Shown here: positions 52,101 to 62,865 of the stretch, piece after piece
Numbering within the stretch: position 1 is the stretch's first letter
Layout of the letters: each line of letters begins with the position of its first letter
Source of the DNA: Hirudo medicinalis
Lineage: Eukaryota > Annelida > Clitellata > Hirudinida > Hirudinidae
NCBI GenBank assembly: GCA_011800805.1
Contig: MPNW01000158.1
Location: 11,944 to 75,943, forward strand
Direction of reading: 5' to 3'
DNA: 64,000 bases
Made by a program: the position numbers and the translations under genes
The notes under the pieces: model-generated
Database searches by the model: none
The model's input: only the letters and a program-made list of their open reading frames with translations
Told to the model about the DNA's origin: nothing

Positions 52101-52224
52101 AAGAGCCAAGAACGATCCCGAACCATCCCTGGACGAACTTTATACCCACGTGTACAGCGAGATACCCGAAGGTCTGACCATCAGGGGCTGCGACCCAAGC
52201 ATTGTCATCAAGGCAACAAAATAA
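49184..52224 (+). CDS. PDHA1: Pyruvate dehydrogenase E1 component, alpha subunit (mitochondrial)
   Basis: Nine exons: 49184-49231, 49459-49527, 49647-49820, 50128-50254, 50597-50688, 50918-51166, 51431-51570, 51668-51776, 52057-52224. They give 391 residues, the usual length. The basic, Ser/Thr-rich N terminus [16 protein letters not shown] fits a mitochondrial presequence. Core motifs are [49 protein letters not shown], the thiamine-diphosphate/Mg motif [31 protein letters not shown], and the phosphorylation loop [20 protein letters not shown] with the regulatory serines kept. The E1 alpha2-beta2 complex decarboxylates pyruvate using thiamine diphosphate. The serines in the loop are targets of PDH kinases in other animals. 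Confidence 0.97.
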
Positions 52225-53117
52225 ACAATACAACTAATAAACGGACACTGTAGTCTTGTCGTTCAGAAACGTTCTTTTAGAACCATTGTATGTAATTTTT
52301 TTTTCTATTTGTAATTGGATAAGTCTTTAATCATTGTTTTCCAAACATGAACTCATCACACAGCAACAACAACAACAACAACAACATTAGCAATAATTAG
52401 AAACAACACAATAATGACGAACAACGACACTACGTCGACGATAATAATTGGACTGATAAACATTCGAACATCTCATCTTCTTCAGCCATGGACCTCGTCC
52501 TTGACCCAGAACCAAAACTCCACTTATCCTCATTCCACCCCGTAGAAGAGACATGGGTCCGAGGACAGGGGTCCAAGTACAAGTACTGACGACTCATGTG
52601 CAAGTACTTGCACACTTACTAATCCCATGTGTCTCCTTGTCCATACCAAGTACGATTACTCGAGGTCCAAGTACAAGTACAAGTACCTCATGTCTACGGC
52701 CTTGAATACTGAAAACTATTAGAAGATTGGCGGAAAGAGCTTTCTTACGAACACAATGGCGTTCATTTCAGAGAACAAAATTTATGACTTTTACAGTTGA
52801 TAAGGAGAGGTGTTTTGACACTTGCTATTCCAGCGCGAGGTGGTTGTTGGATAATTGTTCCAGTCAAGTGATTGATTGATTGATCAACTGGTTGAACCAG
52901 AACAACTCCTTTCTAAGCAGTCATGATCAATTAACGATTATTTCTTTATTTATCTTTATTTTGTAGAAAGTATCAAGATCATGAATCACTGTCACAAGAG
53001 ACTGATAGCGTTATCATTTCCAATCAATTGTCCCCGGTAATCTCTCAAATTCAGTCGCGAAAGACTTTTAAATTGGACAGTCGCTCTAAAAGCAGCTCCA
53101 ATTAAAATAACCTTAAC
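52225..53117. other. Spacer between PDHA1 and the Ly6-like array
   Basis: No exon is recognised. It holds an uninterrupted CAA tract (52364-52386) and several AAGTAC-type hexamer repeats between about 52570 and 52690. Confidence 0.5.
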
Positions 53118-54886
53118 ATGAGACTTCGCGCAGATACATCAAGAGGTATGTTGATCTCTGCTGCCCTAGCTGCGCTGGCAATTGGTAGCCTGATTTCAGG
53201 GCAGATTAGTTCATCGTATGTGTGCCCTCATTGTTTTTTCCCTAAGAAAGTAGCATTGCTAGGATGTAACAACCCACTCATGGTTAGAAATACCTACGTC
53301 CCTTGCTACGATGGCTACTGTGGGGAACAATCTGGTAATACTTCCACTGGTAAGTATTCGATTTATGAATGTTTTTAAAGTAGTACTGGTGCTGGAAATG
53401 TTGGAGATACAGTATTAACGTAGTACTGGTGTTGGAAATGTTGGAGATACAGTATTAACGTAGTACTGGTGTTGGAAATGTTGGAGATACAGTATTAACG
53501 TAGTACTGATGTTAAGCACTGCCTTATATCGTGGGACCGTCCGGATTGCGCTTCCCGATATCTTTTACTTGTAACTTATCTCATTTTCTTTGCCGATTCG
53601 ATTCGAGTGAATGATTAATTTTTTAAGAGTTATGCTAATTAAATTAGCCAAAGCAAGAATGCTATGAAATATTAGTAATAATAATCTTAATATTAATATT
53701 GATAATAGTATGAAAGTGACCAAAAGCAATATTATTACAGGATTATTTAAAGAACGAGAGATGGGAATGAGAAAAGAGTTTTGTTAAATGGGTGATGATT
53801 TAAAGAATTGTTACGATGATTGACAATCCTAAGGGGATGAATGTCGTGTTAATGTCTCCATAAAACTGAGAACCATGCAATCATGCAATCTCACAAACTA
53901 AGGATCACTTGAATTCTGCAGTAAAGTACTGACACATTGGAGATGTACTAGAAATGTCTTGTACTTAAACTAACACATGTGATATTTTAATAATGCAAGT
54001 TTATCACGTCCAAAAACACTAGAAAGCAGAATTAATTGACGATGTACTCAATAATCGTTCGGCTGTTGTTATTGATGGCAGATTGAGAATGTGAGGTCAA
54101 AAGAATTAACAACTGTCAGACAGAATGTGATTGTGATTACGATAAATGTTATTCGAAGCGTGACAAATGATGATTTGTTGAATTTGTGTCAGCGAAATAT
54201 TATTCCAAGATTTTTATGGTAAAAATGCGCGGTAAAGAAGATCAACAAATGTATCGTGTCAGAGTTGATTGATTGAAAAAAAAATGATTTTAATGTTAAT
54301 TGAAACCACACGAGACCATGTCATGCTTCACCGATTCAAAATGTAATCATTGAAAATTATAGAGGGAAAAACAGAACGACAATGCTTGTTCGTTACTAAT
54401 AAAAAATAATTAGTAATGATTATTATAGTATTATTATAATTAGTAGTGATTTTTATTAATTGTTAATTATCATGATTTAATAATGGTAATTTAATAATGA
54501 TAATTAGTAATTAATAACAATTAGTAGTAGTAATTAATAGTGATAATTACTAAATATTTATTAATCCAAAAATAAAAAATAATTTATTAATTATTATTAT
54601 TAATATTATTATTTTTAATTATTATTGTTATTGTTCTTATTAATTATTATTAATTATTAGTTATTATTAATTATTCAAATTATTCAGTATTTAGAAATTA
54701 GGCGCTCCAATAAATCTGCTAAAACACAAGATCCTATTTGCACATATTTCTTTCCCAGGCAAGTCGATGACCATGAAACACTACTGCCCTAAATTAGATT
54801 CATCTTCACTGATGATCTGCTTGTGGCAGTTCCAAGATAAACTTCGAGTGCAGGTGTGCGTTTGTGACAGAAGGCACTGTCCATGA
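53118..54886 (+). CDS. Ly6/three-finger-like cysteine-rich secreted protein, array copy 1
   Basis: Two exons, 53118-53349 and 54759-54886, with a phase-1 intron give 119 residues. The N-terminal signal contains MLISAALAALAIGSLISG. The mature part has ten cysteines: CPHC, LGC, VPCYDGYCG, KHYC, MIC, then VCVCDRRHC at the end. This fits the C-x2-C start and C-x-C-x4-C finish of Ly6/quiver-type three-finger domains. The intron position and phase match copies 2-6, and GYCGE aligns with their GSCGK, so it is a relative with a different signal peptide. The stop comes right after the last cysteine. Just beyond it (54888-54950) lies nucleotide sequence like the anchor-coding segment of the other copies, out of frame and eroded. 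The product is therefore probably secreted. Its function is unknown. Confidence 0.65.
53381..53515. repeat. 40-bp minisatellite in copy 1 intron
   Basis: Three perfect or nearly perfect 40-bp units (53381-53420, 53421-53460, 53461-53500), each starting TAGTACTGGT and ending AGTATTAACG, plus a partial fourth. The first unit differs from the others by one base. Confidence 0.95.
54395..54690. repeat. AT-only low-complexity tract
   Basis: About 300 bp composed almost solely of ATT/AAT/TTA words with scattered G or C, in the intron of array copy 1. Confidence 0.9.
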
Positions 54887-55398
54887 TCCCTCTTGGAAAC
54901 TGTCAGCCAGCCTGCCTCTTGAACAGTCTCCATCTTTGCCATGTTCTGATCCACAGGACGGATTAGACATTCAGTCGAAATCATAACTTAAGTTTTAATT
55001 TAATCTCGTGAGGCTGTGGAATTGGACAAATGCTTTGGACGAATTAATTCTAAATAAAATTACGCAATTTAGTTGGCTTCCAAATGAATTCCTTGAAGCA
55101 TAATGCTTTATTTTAAATCTCTTTTTTCGAATTTTAGGCAAAACAAGCACAAAAAAAAGTGATTTTCCATTTATTTATCGCGGTGATTTATATTTATATT
55201 CGAAATGATTTAGTAGATTTTTTCAGCGTGCCTTTATTCAAGAGAGCAAATACAAATCAAAACAGGTAGCTCGAAAAGACAATTCCAAGTTGTACGAAAT
55301 ACAAGCTGGTTTAAATCTTGTTTTACGCCCTAGACGACTTGGACAAATAGTAATAAATCACACAATCCGTTCTTGGCTTTAGATTGATAAAGCAAAGC

Positions 55399-55406
55399 TA
55401 TAAAAG
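55399..55406 (+). promoter_or_regulatory. TATA box of array copy 2
   Basis: TATAAAAG about 160 bp before the copy 2 start codon. The same CTATAAAAGC context recurs 5' of copies 4, 5 and 6, each followed by a conserved CAACAAAGCTG or near match about 15 bp later. Confidence 0.65.
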
Positions 55407-55557
55407 CCAATTGTCAACAAAGCTGATTGCAATAGTCACCAGAACGTTCGAAATTGGTTTCAACAAAGTTTTCATTCGAGTCGTAGCACTAGCGTACTAT
55501 TCAAAATAGGATTTCGACCGTCTTAATAATATTCTCCGAGGCACGAATGATGTCATC

Positions 55558-56207
55558 ATGTCCGTTTCAGCTGTACTCACCACACTGACAATTGTCTCTA
55601 TGATTCCCAGGGAAGCGATAGCACCCTGTGACACTCGCTCATCTTCTTATGTTGCTCCAGTTAATTGCAAACAGGGCTCCTGTGGCAAAATAATGAAATA
55701 TAACAACGGTAAGGAAATATTTTTTATATAAGCGTGAAAATTAAGCATACATAAAAACAACAGTTTTTTGTATCACATTCTGTTGGCAGTTATAATTTAT
55801 GGCCTTACCTTAACAAACTTTAATTAATTAATCCAATGATGATGTTTACAAAATAATTGAGATACACTGAGTAACAATCCGCTTGCCATGTTTGATTAAG
55901 CAATACAATATTCGGCCAAGGATGGAGTCATCTGATCGCACTCAAAATAACCAAGGATATACTGTGATTGTAACTAACGTAACTAACTCGAAATGATACA
56001 ATATTTATTTACAAGATTTTATTTATTTACAATGTCAATCAATATTTCTGAATATTTCCAGAAACATTGGTTGGATTTCAACGACAATGTTTCTCCGGTC
56101 CTGTTTATAAAAAAGACCGCTGCAAATTGATCGGTGAAAAACACCACCAGATAGAAATCTGCTTCTGCAAAACAAATCATTGCACCAGGCTGAAAATGCC
56201 ACTTTGA
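55558..56207 (+). CDS. Ly6-like array copy 2, anchor lost by frameshift
   Basis: Two exons, 55558-55708 and 56062-56207, phase-1 intron, 98 residues. The signal peptide MSVSAVLTTLTIVSMI matches copies 3-6. There are eight cysteines, including GSCGK, RQC and the terminal CFCKTNHC. After the last cysteine the frame runs to an early stop (LKMPL). The nucleotides beyond it still resemble the anchor-coding tail of copies 3-5 in another frame, and alignment by eye suggests a one-base deletion just after the last cysteine codon. The product would be soluble, or this is an early pseudogene. A TATA box lies at 55399. Confidence 0.7.
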
Positions 56208-57827
56208 AGTTGTCCTCCACCTTTCCGCTTGTTGTAATATCCATCTTTGCCATGTTCTGGTTCACTGAAAAGATGTAGTAAAAGTTTAAATTAGATTTTT
56301 TTTTTTTTTTAATTAAATTGGACTGCTGCCCTTTTGATCGAAATTATTTTAAATGAAGTTGTGGAAATTATGAATTATTCACTTAATTTCTAGAATGATC
56401 GCTTGGTTTAACGGAGCATTTATGTCGCTGGAAATTACTCTATTAGTTCATTAATTGTCCTTGGTTTATAAATTTAAATTTAAATTGACCAATATTATTT
56501 GAACCATCGTTTTAAAACCGAATTAAGTGGTAAAATTAAAACTTTTATTAATAACTATAAATTAGTTCATAATGGCTGATAAAGAAGATGGGGTAAAAAC
56601 AAATTGATGAACTGCGTTTGGTAAATTGTAACCTTACAATTGCCCATTTTACCAATTCTAACTCCCAATTGTTCAGTAATACGTGGTCCACCAAGATAAA
56701 TCTGTTTTTAATTTCATATTGACATATAATTTAATAATAATAATGCTAATGATTTCTGCTAACAATTTTCGTCCTCCAACTTAACCTAGATGTCGACCAA
56801 ATTATAACCAGCCCTACCCCCTCGGCCCAACAAGTGGACTTATTGCATTTGGAGCTTGAATCGATTTTCGATTTTATCCTTAAATGTATTTTTTTGGTAA
56901 TTGGCAAGTCAGATGTTTAAAGGAGGAAATCCTTATCTCGATGGAACAAATTTTACAATTGCCGACTAAAGACGAGGCTATTTGCATCTAATTGCACCCC
57001 CAATATCCAAGGATGTGTCTGATTCCAGAGGCGATAAAATCCTTGAAATAAAAGAGTTTTGATGTCTTTTTTCAGGTATAGTATTCCACTTGCTTCTTCG
57101 GAATTGCTTACTTAAAAGAGGATTGTAAAAACAACCGATGAAGGCGACCATCTGCTACTGCAAACAAGATTGTTGCTTTAGGCCTGTAGACACCTTTGAC
57201 CAAAGTTAAAGTCCCTCTCGGAAATAATCCGCCATCTTGGCTTTTGTAATCTTCAACCTTGTTCTTGTCCAGAAATTTGTATTTTTATTTTGAAAAGAAA
57301 ATTATTATAACGATGACTCTTAATTATTTTTGTCAATGCAATAGAATTTTCACAAAATATAGAATATTGAATATAACTTATACTGGCTTAATTAAGTTTT
57401 ATTTGAAGTCACACAGATAATTGTATGGCAACAACAGTGTTATTTTCAACTTTATTACAACCGCTTTCGTTCAAGATGAAAAATAGAAAGTAGTCTTGAA
57501 TCAGTTTAACTAAAAATAACTTGCTTAATGGTACTGTGCCAGGGTGGGTCAAATCAGAATTTGGATTAAGACATTATTCATATCCTGGACTTGGATAAAT
57601 CATAATTAATTACGCTTTCGGTACTTGACGATAAACTGGTAAATCAAAGCCTTAAAAGCCATCAATCGATAACAAAGCTGTCAGCAATTTCGTTCGGCAA
57701 TCAACTGTTACCAGCAGCGTTTTGATTTTGCTACATCAAAGATTTTTAAATCGTTAAATGACTCTGTGAAATTATCGAACAATAACAAGTTTCATTCCAA
57801 CTATCTTTTAAGATCACAGCTTGAATC
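56208..57827. other. Spacer between copies 2 and 3, with a decayed exon
   Basis: AT-rich. The only coding-like feature is the decayed exon 2 at 57076-57270. The copy 3 promoter region near 57640-57827 shows the conserved CAACTGTTACCAGCAGCGTT block seen 5' of copies 4-6, but its TATA position reads CCTTAAAAGCC. Confidence 0.6.
57076..57270 (+). pseudogene. Orphan decayed exon 2 of the Ly6-like family
   Basis: After an acceptor-like TTTTTTCAG, shifted frames carry family pieces in order. A middle segment ends KEDCKNN, and then, in another frame, comes ATICYCKQDCC, the C-x-C-x4-C-like finish. The following bases GGAAATAATCCGCCATCTTG resemble the anchor-coding tail of the intact copies. No exon 1 is visible upstream, so this is a remnant of a lost array member. 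Confidence 0.5.
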
Positions 57828-58485
57828 ATGTCTGTTTCAGTCGTCATCACCATACTGACAATTGTCTGTGTGATTTCCAGGGAAGCGTTTGCATCATGTG
57901 GTGCACGCTCGCCCTATTACTTCCCTCCTGTTGATTGCTATGAAGGCAGCTGTGGCAAAACACTGAGAATTGAGGATGGTAAGTCATTGGATATCATATA
58001 AACATGGTCAATAAGCCACTGACAATTGTACAGTTTGTAAACACGTTTTTAATATCACAACCTTTTGTCGTTATGAAGTATTACCTTAACTCATTACAGT
58101 TAGCTCTTTATAGCAACGAATCTAACGTTTAACTTGTTAGATAAAGCATTATAGCAGCCGTCCAAACTTAGCTCTTATTCACAATCCTATAACCAAGGAT
58201 TTGCTCTGCACGCGTAGGCAATGAAATCCACAAACAATTTGATATCTATGTCTTTTTCCAGGTGAGATGGTCGGCTTTTCGAGGAGTTGCATAGAAAATC
58301 TCCCCTACCTCTATGACAAATGCGAAATGTATCACAAAAGCGACCACATGTCCGTGGTGTGCTTCTGCAGTAGACATTATTGCATGAGGGCTGAAGGTTC
58401 TGCTTGGAAATTGTCTGCCAACTTTCCCCTTGTCGTAATCTCCATCTTTGCCATGTTATTCACTGAGAAGAACATGCAGTCATAA
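57828..58485 (+). CDS. Ly6-like cysteine-rich membrane-tethered protein, array copy 3
   Basis: Two exons, 57828-57978 and 58262-58485, joined in phase 1, give 124 residues. The signal peptide MSVSVVITILTIVCVISREA ends before the first mature cysteine. Eight cysteines follow: ASC, VDCYEGSCGK, RSC, DKC, VVCFCSRHYC. A 20-odd residue tail then carries a short hydrophobic run (FPLVVISIFAMLF) and ends TEKNMQS. The tail looks like a GPI-attachment signal or a short membrane anchor; the polar last residues are unusual for a GPI signal. A likely poly(A) signal AATAAA lies at 58569-58574. No function is known to me. Family resemblance is to Ly6/quiver-type three-finger proteins, with the first-finger cysteine pair absent. 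Confidence 0.75.
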
Positions 58486-58877
58486 CTGTTCATTTGATTG
58501 CTATTATTAATTAAATTAAATTTAATTAAATTAAATTTTACAAACGCTTTACAATCGAAGTAGTTCGGAATAAAATATTGATCTGCCATTGATATTTTGA
58601 AGAGTTTTTGGATCGTCAGAGATTTGTTATTCAGGGATTTATATAATTATTAAAAAAATAATTTTGATACAACGGAACATTTTCTTTGCTCGAGGAGACT
58701 CTGATAATCGTCTGATTATTATATGGAATAATTCTTGGAAACAAGAGTGATTCAATAATGTTCATCTCTTTTTTCAGATTTTTAATTCCGTTTACCTTAT
58801 ATTTCTATTAACTTCTATAATTCAGCGTCGTACCTGTTCGAATAAATAAACTTATGAAGTTTGATTCCATCTATCAT

Positions 58878-59140
58878 CAGTGCTGCGCATAACTGGGGAA
58901 GGCGATGGTCAGATTAGCAGAGGTGCGTCCTCGGCAGACCTACAAATTTGGGACAGACTTTCAATAACCATCACTAGTCTAGCGGAGTTTTACACTGCCT
59001 TAAAAAAACTTTTTGAATATGAGAATTACCGTCAATCTTGGAGTTCCGTTAGGAACATGAGCCACTAAAATCACATTCGGACTCATTATCATTACCATTA
59101 TCATTAACTCAACTTAACTTTGGTAAGGACCAACTGCGGA
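58878..59140 (+). repeat. Duplicon between array copies (unit 1)
   Basis: Contains GCGGAGTTTTACACTGCCTT and, further on, ATTATCATTACCATTATCAT followed by CTCAACTTAACTTTGGTAAG. The same order recurs after copy 4 (61499-61960) and in part after copy 5 (63225-63350). It marks the downstream flank that was duplicated together with the genes. The short open frame here is not supported as a gene. Confidence 0.75.
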
Positions 59141-59282
59141 ATCTGTTAATTAAACAAAATACTAATCCCAGGCGTTTTAGTGATTCTGAAATACCCAACA
59201 ACCTCGCGTAGAGCAAAAGGGCAAAAGCTCACTTGATTTTGATTTTATGTTCGCGTGGCCTATCGATCCTTCTGATTTTTAA

Positions 59283-59347
59283 GTAAGAGGTGTCAGCGCC
59301 TCTGACGATAAACCCTTGGCGCCTTACAAATGAAATATTATTATTAT
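59283..59347 (-). repeat. Head fragment of dispersed SINE-like repeat (copy F), reverse
   Basis: AGCGCCTCTGACGATAAACC, then TTGGCGCCTTACAAATGAAA and an ATT tract, is the reverse of the head found in copies A and B. The body is missing. Confidence 0.55.
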
Positions 59348-59469
59348 TATTAAGTGTAGTTAAATTGATTAGATATTTGTCATGTGCCCAAATATGACCG
59401 TAGATAACCTTGTGCAAATAAACACGTCAATTTGAACTAGTGCTTGTCGATAGATTGATAAATGAAAGC

Positions 59470-59477
59470 TATAAAAG
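59470..59477 (+). promoter_or_regulatory. TATA box of array copy 4
   Basis: TATAAAAG about 177 bp before the copy 4 start. It is embedded in a proximal promoter/5' leader that is nearly identical to those of copies 5 and 6. Confidence 0.7.
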
Positions 59478-59646
59478 CAATCAATCGACAACAAAGCTGT
59501 CAGAAATCTCATTCGACAATCAACTGTTACCAGCAGCGTTTTGATTTTGCTTCATCAAAGATTTTTAAATCGTTAAATGACTCTGTAAAATTATCGAACC
59601 ACAAGAAGTTTGATTCCATCTGTCTTATAAGAATATAGTTTGAGGC

Positions 59647-60262
59647 ATGTCTGTTTCAGCCGTCCTCACCACGCTGACAATTGCCTGTGTGATTTCCAGG
59701 GAAGCATTTGCACCATGCAACTCTCGCTCACCTTATTACCATCCTTCAGTTATTTGCGAAGACGGTACCTGCGGCAAAGTAATGAAAATTAGAAGAGGTA
59801 AATCATTGGTTTTAATATAAACATGATCTATAAACTAATGACAGTAGTACGTCAGTTTGTTAAAACGGCTTTTAATATTGCAATTGTTTGGTCAGTACAT
59901 TGTATAAAGTGTTGCCTAATTATTCAGGCTATTATTATTATTAACTCTATTGAAATGAACTATCTGTTGAACTTTCTAGGCAGTAGCTGAAGTCGAAAAT
60001 ATAATATGATATTCATGCATATATTTTTCCAGGTAAAGTGTTCGACTTTCAACGGGATTGTCTTGAAAATGTCCCTTACGAAACTGACAACTGCACAAAG
60101 TTTGAGAAGTACGACTACAAATTAGAAGTTTGCTTCTGCAGTAAAAATTTTTGCATCAGGGGTGAAGATTCTGCTTGGAAATTGTCCGCCAACCTTCCCC
60201 TTGTCGTAATCTCCATCTTTGCCTTGTTATTCACTGAGAAGAACATGCAGTCAAAACTCTAA
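59647..60262 (+). CDS. Ly6-like cysteine-rich membrane-tethered protein, array copy 4
   Basis: Two exons, 59647-59797 and 60033-60262, phase-1 intron, 126 residues. Signal peptide MSVSAVLTTLTIACVISREA. Eight cysteines: APC, VICEDGTCGK, RDC, DNC, EVCFCSKNFC. The tail repeats that of copy 3 (SAWKLSANLPLVVISIFALL, then FTEKNMQSKL). Exon 1 length (151 nt) is identical in copies 2-6. The middle segment between CGK and CFC differs from copy 3 at most positions, whereas the signal and tail are almost unchanged. Transcription probably starts from the TATA box at 59470. Confidence 0.78.
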
Positions 60263-60690
60263 TTGCTATGATTTGGAATTAAGTAGCATAAAGACCTTAT
60301 AATCAAAGTAATTCTGAATGAAATATTGATCTTGTCATTGACGTTTTGAAGAGCTTACAAGTAGTCAGCGATTTGTTATTCGGGAATTTATGTATTTAAA
60401 TTTATTAAACAATAATTTTAATATAGCGAGCCATTTTTATTTCTTGAAATGACCTTAGTAATCACTGATAAATATTGTTTGTCTAATTTTAAAGAATTTC
60501 TGGGTGGATTTGTCTAAGAAAATTTAAACAATCTTAATAAAAACCTATGTAAAAACCCATAAATACTAACTATTCAAACTGAAAGCAACGAAATATTATT
60601 GCCCGATAAGGCTGATTAATTTGAAGTTAATAAAAAAATTGATTTATTAAACTGTCAAATGCAATCAAAATGTAAATTTTGCTCTTCAGA

Positions 60691-61118
60691 CTGTATAAGT
60701 CACTAGTGAGGTCTCGTCTGGAATGTTGTGCGCCTTCATGGATTGTCTCAAAAAGGATATTGAATCTCTAATAAACGTGCATAGATGAGCTAGCAAAAGG
60801 ACAAGAGGATTTAGAGATGGAGAGAGGTTAAGAAGGACAAGAATGACTTCATTTGAAAAGAGTCGCACGAAGACCTAATAGAATCATACAAATTAGTTAC
60901 TGGCAAAGTAGACATGGATCCGTGAAAGTTCTTTGGGGCTGCTAGAGACTTAAAAGCAAGGATATACCATTTCAAACTGTTTAAAAAAGTATCAGGAAGC
61001 TTTGGAAGTAGATTCTCTAGCTCTAGGGTGGCTGATAAGTAGAATAAGCTTAAGGCACAAATACTGGAGGTCAGAACGCTGAAAGAATTTAAGATCGCTT
61101 TGGAGTCTGAGGGCTGTT
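60691..61118 (+). mobile_element. LINE reverse-transcriptase 3' relic
   Basis: Broken plus-strand frames give LYKSLVRSRLECCAPSW, RTRGFRDGERLRRT, IESYKLVTGKVDMDP, ARIYHFKLFKKVSGSFGSRF and TLKEFKIALESEGC. This is the order found at the C terminus of CR1/L2-like non-LTR reverse transcriptases (LYKALVRPHLEYC ... LFKNRL). Stops and frameshifts make it inactive. Like most LINE copies it is 5'-truncated. Confidence 0.75.
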
Positions 61119-61498
61119 AAATAAGAAGTTAGGTAGAAGTGGTTCTTCCAAACAGGAGAAGACAATCCTTAAGGAACACTACAATCTGTTAGGTTAAGTT
61201 AAGATGCTGTTAAGAATTAATAAATAATATTTGACAATTAATAAATAATTTATCTTTGGAATTAATTATGATCTAATAAAATGACAGATGAAATTGCGGA
61301 TTATTTATTTTGTTGTTGATGTTGTGAAGTTCCTGTTTTAAAAATTAAAATGGCCAATTGAATATCGATCGCAGCGATAAGTCCTGGAAATAAAAGTGTT
61401 TCAATAAAATTTTGTCGTCTCTTTTTCAGATTTTTAATTCATTCATGAAAGTTTACATTTCTGTTAACATCTACAATTAGCGTCCTACCTGTTTTTCA

Positions 61499-61960
61499 CC
61501 AGTGCTGCTCTTATCCATTTCTAGGGAAGACTAAGGGTCAGACTAGCAGCCAGACACTCCCTCGTCAAATTGTAATCTTCATCATGCTTCGTTGAGAAAC
61601 AGATCGGAAAATCTGGGACAGATTGTAAACAGCCAACATTAGTCCAGCGGAGTTTTACACCGCTTTAAAAACTCTTTTTGTTTGACAAAAATTACCATAA
61701 GTCTTTGTGATGAACTTAAAGAGGCAGATAGAGAGACATAGATATAGCGGACACTCGTCCAAAGACTATGTGTTGCTATTACATAGTTGAGAAACGATAT
61801 AATGTAACATTACAAATGTCATCCCAACAAACTTGAAATTCCGTTGGAACATGTGCCACTAAAATCCCATTCGGACTCATTATCATTACCATTATCATTA
61901 ACTCAACTTAACTTTGGTAAGGACCAACTGCAGAATCTGTTAATTAAACAAAATATTATT
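61499..61960 (+). repeat. Duplicon between array copies (unit 2)
   Basis: Repeats the elements of the unit at 58878: GCGGAGTTTTACACCGCTTT, then ATTATCATTACCATTATCAT and TTTGGTAAGGACCAACTGC, with an insertion between them near 61700-61840. A shorter version follows copy 5 near 63225-63350. Confidence 0.75.
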
Positions 61961-62099
61961 CCCAGGCGTTTTAGTGGGGTTTGAAATATATTTAAATTGA
62001 TTACTTACTTGTCATGTTTCCGATTCTGACTGCAGATGACTGTGCGCTTAAACACGTCAATTTGAACTAGAGTTTGTCGATAGACTGATAAATCAAAGC

Positions 62100-62107
62100 T
62101 ATAAAAG
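62100..62107 (+). promoter_or_regulatory. TATA box of array copy 5
   Basis: TATAAAAG 176 bp before the copy 5 start, followed by GCAATCAATCGACAACAAAG as in copy 4. Confidence 0.7.
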
Positions 62108-62275
62108 CAATCAATCGACAACAAAGCTGTCAGCAATTTCATGCGGCAATCAACTGTTACCAGCAGCGCTTTGATTTTGCTTCATCAAAGATTTCTAAAT
62201 TGTTAAATGATTCTGTAAAATTATCGAACTATAAAAGTTTCATTCCAACTATCTTTTAAGATCACAGCTTGAATC

Positions 62276-62865
62276 ATGTCTGTTTCAGCCGTCCTTACCA
62301 TGCTGGCAATTGCCTGTGTGGTTTCCAGGGAAGCATTTGCACCATGTGACACTCACTCACCTTATTACATGCCTCATATCCCTTGCGAAAGCGGTTCCTG
62401 CGGCAAAATAATGAAAAGAAGAAATGGTAAGTCATTGTTGATATATAAAAACATGATCAATAAGCTACTGACATTTGTACGATAGTTTGTTAAAACATTT
62501 TTTAGTCACAATTTTATGTTATTATAAAGTATTAACTTGTTATTCAACCTATCCCCTACAGCCACGAATATGTTTTGCATGTGAAGGCAATGAAAGCCAT
62601 AAAAAGAATATATTTATGTCTTATTTCAGGTCAATTAATCTCTTTTAAACGGGAATGCTTGGAAATTCTCCCTTATGACAGAGACGATTGCAGAATAGTT
62701 GACAAAGGCGACTTCATATTAGAAGTTTGCTTCTGCAGTAAATATTTTTGCAACAAGTGTGAAGATTCTGCTTGGAAATTATCTTCAAACCTTCCCCTTG
62801 TCGTAATCTCCATCTTTGCCATGCTATTCACTGAGAAAAACATGCAGTCAAAACTGTTCATTTGA
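62276..62865 (+). CDS. Ly6-like cysteine-rich membrane-tethered protein, array copy 5
   Basis: Two exons, 62276-62426 and 62630-62865, phase-1 intron, 128 residues. Signal peptide MSVSAVLTMLAIACVVSREA. The eight family cysteines are APC, IPCESGSCGK, REC, DDC, EVCFCSKYFC, plus one extra cysteine two residues after the last (NKCEDSAWK), giving nine. The tail SAWKLSSNLPLVVISIFAML then FTEKNMQSKLFI extends copy 4 by two residues. A poly(A) signal AATAAA is at 62921-62926. It is closest to copy 6 in exon 1 (KRRNG versus QRRNG). Confidence 0.78.

Larger units (their letters stand above)
60263..62275. other. Spacer between copies 4 and 5
   Basis: Holds a LINE reverse-transcriptase relic (60691-61118), the second duplicon unit (61499-61960) and the copy 5 promoter. 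It is about 1.2 kb longer than the copy 5-6 spacer, mostly because of the LINE and its flanks. Confidence 0.6.

Noticed and set aside
58880..59068. 62-codon frame after array copy 3
   Set aside because: It belongs to the duplicated spacer, and the equivalent region after copy 4 is not open.
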